A stretch of DNA of 64,000 nucleotides from Chromobotia macracanthus. Its lineage: Eukaryota > Chordata > Actinopteri > Cypriniformes > Botiidae. The DNA lies in NCBI GenBank assembly GCA_036877525.1, contig JAZGTH010000008.1:10942001-11006000 (forward strand). The letters are read 5' to 3'. Below the pieces are notes generated by a model. That model saw only the letters and a program-made list of their open reading frames with translations. It was not told the DNA's origin and did not search any database. Each line of letters starts with the position of its first letter. Within the stretch, counting starts at the first letter, position 1. Of this stretch, positions 55,803 to 64,000 are shown one piece after another. A program made the position numbers and the translations under genes.

Positions 55803-56158
55803 ATCATCAGAAGCATCCCACCTGGCTTTGTTAAGCTTACATGCCTGTTAAATGACCGTATCTCCTGCTTGCCCTCCTGTGGAGTGAGCCGTCGTCCTTG
55901 ACAGTGAAACTGAGATAAAGATATTTTCTCCTCCTATGGATTACAGACCCATGGGTCTTAACACCCTGACTTGGGTCAGTCGTTATTCACATCCTTCTTC
56001 CTGTGTTGTCGAGCTCCTTTGCTGTTCTGTAAAATGCTGGAGTTGGAATTTCTGGTCAGGATAAATTAAGGTCAGATATGAATGTCCCTAACTTCAGGAC
56101 AAGAAATATAGCTGACGAGGCCATCGAAGCTTGAGAATACAAGCGCCTCACCTTAGAA
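55803..56158 (+). other. sipa1l2: sipa1l2 5' leader in exon 2, with four uORFs
   Basis: The acceptor TTTTTTCCAG at 55793-55802, preceded by a CT-rich tract, is the best candidate for the start of the exon that holds the main ATG. Within the leader, upstream ATGs open short frames at 55841-55855 (4 codons), 55936-56064 (42 codons), 56034-56069 (11 codons) and 56078-56134 (18 codons), all closed before the main start. Confidence 0.6.
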
Positions 56159-57524
56159 ATGCAGACTGGTGATTTATTTGCCAAAAAGCTTCAAGCTTTA
56201 AACGGGAATATGGGACCTCCCAGCACAAACGTGCAAGGAGCACCAGCAGTGCCCAAGATGGGCATCCGAGCGAGAGTGTCTGATTGGCCACAGAGGAAGG
56301 ATGGCAACCAGGTTCCGCCACCCAGGTATGACAGCTTAATGACGACCTTCCAGAATGGAGTTCCCAGCCAATTGGCAGAGATCGCTGTCAAGCAGAGTCC
56401 GGGTTCTCCTCCCAACCCCAGCTTCCTGGAGGCAAAATATGGGCTTGGAGAGATTCTGAGCCATTCCCCTGGTAATGTGCGCCGTCCTCTTCAGAAAAGA
56501 AGCAATAGTGATGTCACTATTAGTGATGTAGGGGCGGAGGACATGGATCAGACTGCAATCAACCCCAATACAGGTGCCTCTCTGCACCGTGAGTATGGAA
56601 GCACATCCTCCATTCATCGGCAGGGTTTGCCTGATGAAGGGTTCTTGACCAATGTGAAAGGTTTCCAGACAGAACTCTCTGAGCAACCCAGTGCACCCCC
56701 GCCACACGTCTTTCCAGAGTTCCGTCGCTATGAGACCGCCATCTCCCCCAGTCTCCAGACTGCGGCGCAGATAGCGAGGGGGGACGTTCTTTGCATTCCC
56801 AACTACTCCGACTATGTGGACAGTTCCCTCTTCTACAGTCGGGAAAGGGAGAAGTCCTTCTTACAGAGACAAAAGTCAGAAAAGGCAGAGACATCCATTT
56901 TCCGCAGGCTGAAGACTATGAAGAGTGACCAGCGTCAACTGACCGAACATGACGACTGCAGCAGACATGGACGTCCCTTGAGTTTCCAGAGATGTTTCGC
57001 TCACTACGATGTCCAGAGCGTGCTCTTCAACATTAGCGAGGCTGTTGCTAATCGGGCCAACCTTGCACGTCAGAAAAATATAACTACAGGAGCTTCTGCA
57101 GCATCCCAACACCAGGCGGGTGGGGAGAGTTCTGACCCATTGTCTCTTTGCGAGTCCCCTTTGGACACTTGTGAAGAACTTGGACAAAAACCAGGCACTG
57201 ATCCCGATGAAGGGGACGGGAAAAGTAACAGCTTGGTGCTCAGCTGCCCGTATTTCCGGAACGAGATTGGTGGTGAAGGAGAGAGGAAACTGGGCGCCAC
57301 CAAATCAAACAATGTTCCCTTCAACAACGCAGGTGAAACTTATTCCATTGAGTCTACTCTGAGTTCTCACTGCACCAATGCAGGGGTTTCTGTGTTGGAA
57401 CTGCATCGTGAGAATTATGCCTCTCGCGAGAACTACGCTGTTCCACGAGATTGCTTGAAACGCTACATCATTGAACACATCGACATGGGCGCGTACTACT
57501 ACCACAAATTCTTCTTCAGTAAAG
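56159..57524 (+). CDS. sipa1l2: sipa1l2 first coding exon
   Basis: 455 codons plus one base, from MQTGDLFAKKLQALNGNMGP to YYYHKFFFSK. One large N-terminal exon is typical of SIPA1L genes. Donor GTAGGA. Confidence 0.95.
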
Positions 57525-60500
57525 GTAGGATTCAAAGATCTTCAACTCTGTTTGACTATAGAGCAAAACTACATTCTGTGTGTTATAATAGTTGTATATG
57601 GTGTAACCCTATGAACTTTTCTTGGACGGGCTTTTATTCTCTTTTCTTTCAGAGCACCAGAACTACTTTGGTCTTGATGAGAACCTGGGCCCAGTGGCAG
57701 TGAGCATACGGAGAGAGAAACTGGAGGAGGGGAAGGACGGAACGCAGTATAATTACAGAGTCATCTTCAGAACCAGTGAGGTAGGAAGGCACCTATCAAA
57801 CCTACTGATAACACTTTCATCACTTACTCACCCCCATGTCATTACAAACCTATATGATGTTTTTGCTTCTGAGTAGCCCAAAAGAAGATATTTTGAATTA
57901 TGTTGATAACAAACAACAGTGGCACCCATTGACTTCTATTGTATGGACACAAACCCACTGAGACATGTCTCAAAACATCTTCTTTGGTGTTCCACAGAAG
58001 AAAAAAGTCATACAGGTTTGGAATGACATGAGGATGAGTAAATGATGGGCAAAATTTTCATTTTACAGAATTTTGTAGATTCATTTATTTAGGGCAATGA
58101 ATAAATAATAAACAAAACTTGTCAAACCTGTAAAATACCATGAATGGAAATATGGCCACCATCTGTGTGTGTCTGTGTGTATAGTTACAGTGTGTAGTTA
58201 TATTAGTGCAAAATTTATTTCTCTATGCAAGAAAGTTACAAAAAAATACACCCTTTTGAGAAATGTTCTTTCACCTTTTTAAACGAATGCATTAAATCTC
58301 AGTTTATTGTTTTCATTAATTTCATTCATTGCGCGGAAATGCAATAAAATGTTAAATAAACCGAGAGCGACTTTTGCATGCTTTTATCAGAAAACAAGTG
58401 GACTTCTCATTAATTTATAATTGATTTCCACCCTCCCCTTAAGTGCATTTCCCAAAGCTTATTCCATGAACTCCTCTGAATACCAATAAGATCTGCCTCT
58501 ATAACGCCATTGAGTCTTTTGAAAACCAGCTCAAGATGGATGATGTCTTTAGGGTGCTATTGATTTTTCCATGTACGATGATGTAAATGACTGTACTGTG
58601 CTACATGATTCTCACCGTTGCAGTGACATTACAACAGTTTCAACCAGCTTGGCTTTCAGAATGGCAGGAGATCTTGCATGCGGGACTCGCCAGGGTAGAT
58701 TTTCCTAAGTGTGACTATATGGTTTGCTGGATTCGCGGTTAAGTTTACAATAGCTCTCTTGCTAAAAGCCAAAGCGTTACTTCAGCATCCATACAGTTAG
58801 CTGAGCTCAATTATTCATCATAATGGTTGGCATGACATGTAGCTGGATTCAGCAGTCGCCGGGGCACTTTTGAAGACTACCGTGCCATTTCAAAGACGAC
58901 TTCAATGGTTTATCCATATCTGTACGGGACAGTTGGTGTCACCTCTTTTTCATCAGTGTAAATGTTTCTCCCTTCACTCTGTCCTTCTCTTAATCTTCAC
59001 GTCTGTCATTTTCCTCAGCTCACCACCTTAAGAGGATCAATCCTGGAGGACGCCGTTCCCTCCACAGCCAAGCACGGGACGTCTCGCGGCCTACCTCTGA
59101 AGGAGGTGCTGGAGTATGTGGTTCCTGAGCTAAACATTCAGTGCCTCAGGCTGGCCATCAGCTCGCCCAAAGTCCCAGAACAGCTGCTGAAACTGGATCA
59201 GCAGAGGGTGAGTTCTGTACTAGCTACTCTACCATCAGCTTTACACACAGATTGTGTTCCTGTAGCTCAGCTGGGAGAACATTGTGTTAGCAACACAAAG
59301 TCATTGGTTTGATTCCTAGAGAACACGCATACATAAAATGTATACCTTAAACACATTGTGAACTTTGTGTATAGGCGTCTGTCATGACCTGTCATGTACT
59401 TGCTCAGTAAGTGATTTTTGTTTATTTTTAACCCAAAGAAGTGACGGATTGCAGCTTTAAATGTTTTGAAAATCCTTATCTAGTAAAAATAGCTGTCAAT
59501 AGCTGTTTTACATCATAACTGTTACTATATTATGTATTACAGCATGGCTGGAACATTGGATTGACCAATCAGCATGCAGGACTGTGACTGTCCATTTAAC
59601 AAGTCCTAATTATTAAATTATTGTACCACCATTTTGGGAATAAGAGACAGTTCAGCTAACACAAAGTGACAGAGAGGACGAAACATTCATTTTTAGGGAT
59701 GAGTCATAGCATGCGCTCTGCAGTCTTATGAACCATACATGTCCACAAGAGCTTGTAATTACTAAGACATAATCAAGTGGAGGTTCAAGAAACCATTAAT
59801 TATATCCTTCATACTTCCCATTCGCTTGGATTTATTATGCACATATAAAAACAGAAACAGATGTTTTAACCCTCTGCTGACGACGTGACAGCTTTAAAGC
59901 TGTTGTTTATTTGAACCTTCAGCGTGATGAGGCTTGTAAAGTGGTTTCTTCAGGAAAGGAGCCGATCAGGTGCTGATGGCCTCGAAACATTTCCCTTTGA
60001 GGGTTTGAATTGCTGGTGCGTCATAACGAGATGGTGTTTTACCGAAGGAACCTCTTTAGGAAGAGAAAGATCTCATTACTTATTGACAGACCTGGATCTG
60101 TTCATCTCAGGCGCTAGTGGAACCCGGGGATGAGCAGTTTTGTTCGTAAATTGATCAGACAGAATTTCAGAGGCGGTAAAGGGCTTGATCGATTTCGCAC
60201 GGCAGGCGGAGGGGAAATTCTCAAGAGTAACCCCACAGAACAATGCATGCATTGAGAGAGGTTAGTTGGTATATTCATGTTGGTAATGATTATAAATCGA
60301 ATTTAGTTTCCTCAAATCAATCAAGGTAAATAAATACCCTTTTAAGCACATTGAAAGTGAAAATTAACATTAAAAGTCTTTTTACGGTGCGTACAAATCA
60401 TTGCCCCCCCCAGTATTGCCATGACAACCACCTAGCCACATATAATGGCCACTCGACCTGTCTGAGTCACTGCCAAGAGTAACCAGCAGTTCTTACAGGG

Positions 60501-63500
60501 AAAATAAAAGAAACTCATTGTTCGTCTTATGCTTGCTTTCATCCTTCTTTGTCTGTTTCTTCATCTCACCACCATACGCCCCCCGTATCCCCCCACACTT
60601 TTAAAATGGCTGGTTTTCCCCCTTTCTCCTTTCGAAAATGTTGGTGGCATTTTTATGGCACAAAAGCCAAAGCAATTGTCGGAATAGCACTAAAATTGCT
60701 TCTGCCATTTTTTATAAATCGTTATGGGGTGGGAATTATGGGGGATTTGGAAAAATTACCATAGACCCGAAAAATTCACTTCTGTGTCCCCACCTTTAAA
60801 TTCAAACTTCAAATTGTCATCAGTTTGGCATGACAAGCTATGAATGTTAAGTATGTTTTACATACTGTTCAAGGGCTGTAATATTTGTCCAGATAAATGA
60901 CCCAGTGCAGTATAGCTTGCCTGTTGGCCAGCCTAAAGACCAGCATCTGCTTCTGTTGCTTCTCTCTCTGGTCTCTGGCTGGTGTGTGTGTGTCTCATGC
61001 ATAATGCAGAAGGGAAAGCTGAGGCCAGTCTACTTGTCATTATGGTCTTTTTATGTGTCAGGCTTTTGCATAGATTGATGGCACTTAACATGACTAGATG
61101 ACCACTTATGGCAGATGATGTATATCACCACACTGTGCTTCAAGAGTGTTTTTTGATGATGTCATGTCACAGTGCTTTAAAAGGTATGATAACTAGAGTA
61201 CTGTTTCCATGAACTCATGTGGGGTCAAATGTTGGTAGATTTTTCTGAAATGTTGGCAATAAACTGCTGAGGTACTTAAAAATCTATTCTGTTATGCCAT
61301 ATAACGCATAAGACTAATGTACACTCAGTTTGTCATTATTAAACAAATAGCTTCAGTATCGAGAGACTGCACACAGCTAATTATCAAGTAAATAAAAGTA
61401 TGGACATAAAATATTGATTTCATTCAGGTTTTTATTATGTGAGAACAAAACCATCACAGAGTGGAGGCATGTAGGAGATAAGTTGACAGGGACAAAAATC
61501 AAACGCTTGACTTCAGAATTTAAAGCATGGAAACCGAACACCTTGTTAACGATTTTAAGTTGTAAGAACGTTTCCCTAACATTTTGATTAAGTAACAAAA
61601 TGTAAAAAATGTTATTTTAAATGTTACATGAATGTTCAAAGCATCCAGTTTTTAGATGTATTAATATTGTTGCTTGGTTATAGGAACATTATTCAAACTT
61701 TAATTCTGTAACTTTTTAAAATGTTTCACTAACAACTTATGAATAACATTTTTATATATGATACATAAAGGTAATAAAACCAATAACACCAATAATATAT
61801 AAATAAGTCTTTCTATCACATATACAAATGTCACATACTGTTACTACTATCTTTTTACCTTTTGTAATTTGTAGCTGAGCTATCAACGCAAGGTGGGCAT
61901 CTTGTACTGCCAGGCGGGTCAGAGCACAGAGGAGGAGATGTATAACAATGAGAGTGGAAGTCCTGCTTTGGAGGAGTTTCTCGACCTGCTGGGTCAGAAG
62001 GTCCGACTGAAGGGCTTTAATAAGTTCAGGGCACAGCTGGACAACAAAAGTAAGTCTCTCTGTCTGATTCACGCTCATTTGTAAAATGGGTTCTGTTAAT
62101 ACGACGCTTGTTTTTGGTCAGTTAGTGTATGTAGGCCATTGCACAGTTTTTCATAATCTCTTAGTCTCCACAGATGAGCCATTTGCAAATGAGCACACAC
62201 TGGAAACTCATTTTGCGTGTCATTGTGAGTGAGTGTGCATGTTTGTAATTTTGCTGTGTGTGATTATAATCGCCTCTCCTGTACAGCGGACTCCACTGGC
62301 ACTCACTCTCTCTACACCACCTACAAAGACTTTGAGCTGATGTTTCATGTCTCCACAATGCTGCCCTACACACCCAACAACAGACAACAAGTGAGTTTGA
62401 CGCATTACCTACTGACTTCCGTTCTCATTTATTATGATACTTAAAGTGACGGTTCATTCAAAAATAAAATTTCAGTCATTATTGACTCATTCTCTGTAAT
62501 GGAGCTTTAATGGATGTCTTATTTAAAAAAAAAATGCTGTCAGTAAATGAAAACAATAAATATGTGTTCCACGGAAGATGAAAAAACTACATGAAGTACA
62601 TGACACTAAGCGTATGATGACAAATTTTTTATTACGTGTGTTGTTCCTTTAAAGATTGACATTGGATGTTGTGGGGGGTTTTTTACCGGAAAAAATAATA
62701 ATAAAGACCCAGATAGACTCTTATTGTGGTTGGATTATGCACACTTCAACAAGCACCTGCAAATGAGATTCAGCGTTGTGTGATCAGTTACTTGCTTCTC
62801 TTCACAAGCACTGTGAACTCGTTCAGCCCCCGTCGGCTCTGTTCAAGTGCCCTGTCTTGATCCGTGCATCTTTACAGACCCCACAGAACCCAGACCATTT
62901 GTCCTGCATCCCACTAATTGTAAACACTTGAGCAGACAGGCCATGTTGTCATGGCAACCGCCTGAATGCCCCATCGTACGACAAAACGCTCCCTTTCCAG
63001 TTACCAAGACAAGAAACAGGTTCTGTTTCTTGAGTAATTAGTAAGATACATCAGGAATAATTAATGGGAAATGTGTAGCTTTTTTAAGCATTGAAGATCT
63101 CAACGGCTGATCCAATTTATTCGGTGAAGTAAATTTGAGAGATTTATTTCCTTCCTACGCTGTACTTTTCAATAGGCGGAACAATCCTAATGGAGTCTGT
63201 GGCAGATTAATTTACCCGCGTAACAGCTTTCCATCAACGACTTCCTGAAATCCCAGAGCTTAGACAGAACTCAGTCGGATAAAGACATTGAGATGTGTGT
63301 GCTTTTAAAGCTGCAATCTGTAACTTTCAACTCTCTAGTGCCATCTCTGTTTGAAACAAAGCGGCAGGTTACTTTACACACTTTTCCTTACATCCATCGA
63401 AGTGAAATTAAGCCAAACTGACATTTTTCTGGAAATCAGACCCAACGTCTCAGATTATTAATCATTATTATAAACGAGGAGAGATAAGGAGATTGTGTGG

Positions 63501-63977
63501 AATACTGATCTGCCATGTTTTCGCTCATTAGTTAATTTTGTTTAATTTGTAACCTGAAAAAAGTTATGGATTGCTTTACGAAAGTCTGCTTTTACAGAAT
63601 GGGAAGTAATGGAGTTATAGGATTTGTCATTTTCTTTCCATGGTATCCTGGTCTGATAAAGATAATCTTGGAATATAACGTTGAGGTTTAGTTCAGTACA
63701 TCTTAGATCATATTTTTTCCTCCCTCTGTCTATGCTCATATAGAGATGAGAATACTGTAACACGGTTCTCTGTTAAATTTCCCCCATAATTACTTACTAT
63801 TACCTGTACCTTTATTCAGCTACTGAGGAAGAGGCACATTGGAAATGACATTGTCACCATCATTTTCCAAGAACCAGGAGCTTTTCCTTTCACACCCCAA
63901 AACATACGGTCTCACTTCCAGCACGTCTTCATTATCATCAAAGTCCACAACCCCTGCACGGAGCATGTGTGTTACAG
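56159..63977 (+). CDS. sipa1l2: SIPA1-like 2, Rap GTPase-activating protein (5' part, runs off right edge)
   Basis: Exons in the window: 56159-57524, 57653-57780, 59019-59207, 61875-62049, 62287-62390, 63820-63977 (about 706 codons; family members are around 1,700 residues). SIPA1L proteins stimulate GTP hydrolysis by Rap and carry RapGAP, PDZ and coiled-coil regions. Visible here: the N-terminal PAVPKMGIRARVSDWP block (29-44), RSNSDVTISD, LHREYGSTSSI, the zinc-like HYDVQSVLFN region, SCPYFRNEIGGEGERK, and the RapGAP domain with asparagine-thumb Asn663 in RHIGNDIVTIIFQEPG. Paralogue call: the phrases ALNGNMGP, PNTGASLHREYGSTSS and AISPSLQTAAQIARGD favour SIPA1L2 over SIPA1L1 or SIPA1L3. Start ATG has an in-frame TGA 27 bases upstream. 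PDZ and coiled coil lie outside the window. Confidence 0.93.
57653..57780 (+). CDS. sipa1l2: sipa1l2 coding exon 2
   Basis: EHQNYFGLDENLGPVAVSIR and YNYRVIFRTSE; the strongly conserved region leading into the RapGAP domain. Acceptor CTTTCAG, donor GTAGGA. Confidence 0.96.
57810..58075 (+). mobile_element. family C fold-back element, copy 2
   Basis: Begins 30 bp after the exon 2 donor: CACTTACTCACCCCCATGTC on the left and GGAATGACATGAGGATGAGT on the right, inverted around TGACTTCTATTGTATGGACA. Confidence 0.75.
58076..59018 (+). other. sipa1l2 intron, no feature seen
   Basis: Non-coding, ending in a TTTTCCTCAG acceptor. Confidence 0.4.
59019..59207 (+). CDS. sipa1l2: sipa1l2 coding exon 3
   Basis: 63 codons: LTTLRGSILEDAVPSTAKHG and GLPLKEVLEYVVPELNIQCL. 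Phase 0 at both ends. Donor GTGAGT. Confidence 0.96.
59255..59380 (+). mobile_element. tRNA-derived SINE, diverged
   Basis: GTTCCTGTAGCTCAGCTGGG and GTTTGATTCCTAGAGAACAC mark the tRNA-like head; the tail is decayed (GTGAACTTTGTGTATAGGCG). Starts 48 bp after exon 3. Confidence 0.72.
59388..59460 (+). mobile_element. family B MITE, copy 6 (right-end fragment)
   Basis: Only ATGTACTTGCTCAGTAAGTG through GACGGATTGCAGCTTTAA remains, directly abutting the SINE tail. Confidence 0.75.
59461..61545 (+). other. sipa1l2 intron, no feature seen
   Basis: No exon or repeat family member recognised apart from short simple sequence. Confidence 0.4.
61546..61780 (-). mobile_element. family A MITE, copy 15 (truncated)
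   Basis: TTAACGATTTTAAGTTGTAA start in inverted orientation; lost after the central ATATATGATACATAA block, about 95 bp before coding exon 4. Confidence 0.78.
61875..62049 (+). CDS. sipa1l2: sipa1l2 coding exon 4
   Basis: LSYQRKVGILYCQAGQSTEE, EEFLDLLGQKVRLKGFNKFR; start of the RapGAP domain. Acceptor TTTGTAG, donor GTAAGT. Confidence 0.96.
62287..62390 (+). CDS. sipa1l2: sipa1l2 coding exon 5
   Basis: TDSTGTHSLYTTYKDFELMF then HVSTMLPYTPNNRQQ, invariant RapGAP sequence. Donor GTGAGT. Confidence 0.97.
62440..62660 (+). mobile_element. family C-like element, degenerate
   Basis: TTCATTCAAAAATAAAATTT at the left, GTGTTCCACGGAAGATG and a TTGTTCCTTTAA end at the right; the central part is rearranged. 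Confidence 0.4.
63305..63578 (+). mobile_element. family B MITE, copy 7
   Basis: TTAAAGCTGCAATCTGTAAC to AAAGTTATGGATTGCTTTA, about 240 bp before coding exon 6. Confidence 0.78.
63820..63977 (+). CDS. sipa1l2: sipa1l2 coding exon 6 (asparagine thumb)
   Basis: LLRKRHIGNDIVTIIFQEPG and FQHVFIIIKVHNPC. The Asn in GND (residue 663) is the catalytic thumb that RapGAPs use in place of an arginine finger. Donor GTAAGA near the window edge. Confidence 0.96.
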
Positions 63978-64000
63978 GTAAGAATATACACACACCAGGG

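Overview
The window looks like nuclear DNA from a teleost fish, most likely a cyprinid. The genes are split into many short exons with GT-AG introns. The intergenic and intronic DNA is AT-rich and full of short non-autonomous DNA transposons, tRNA-derived SINEs and microsatellites. The best-read proteins match vertebrate families. I see no bacterial operons, CRISPR array, rRNA, intact tRNA gene or viral gene.

Layout. (1) 1-3032: sequence beyond the 3' end of the first gene, with a MITE copy, a GC-rich patch, a TGCA tetranucleotide array and no gene I can support. (2) 3033-12089, minus strand: man2b1, lysosomal acid alpha-mannosidase, complete in 22 coding exons (about 979 residues). All zinc and catalytic motifs are present, but exon 13 carries a one-base frameshift. 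(3) 12090-14449: a 2.4-kb head-to-head interval with an E-box palindrome just upstream of man2b1. (4) 14450-29685, plus strand: a 19-exon gene for a roughly 1,682-residue protein with spectrin-like helical repeats and long polar exons. I could not name it. Its introns hold about nine copies of one MITE family. (5) 30420-30960: a CpG-rich promoter island with GC boxes and a CCAAT box, probably the promoter and non-coding exon 1 of sipa1l2. (6) 30704-55802: a roughly 25-kb first intron with repeats and microsatellites but no coding signal. (7) 55803-63977 and beyond the right edge, plus strand: sipa1l2, a Rap-GTPase activating protein. Six coding exons are in the window, the last carrying the catalytic asparagine-thumb motif. 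Its long leader contains four upstream ORFs.

The genes do not form a functional unit. man2b1 degrades N-glycans in the lysosome. sipa1l2 switches off Rap GTPases, in its family typically at synapses and the cell cortex. The middle gene looks like a structural or scaffold protein. Exon boundaries were derived by hand from reading-frame continuity plus splice signals. In all three genes the exon phases close exactly, except for the one extra base in man2b1 exon 13.
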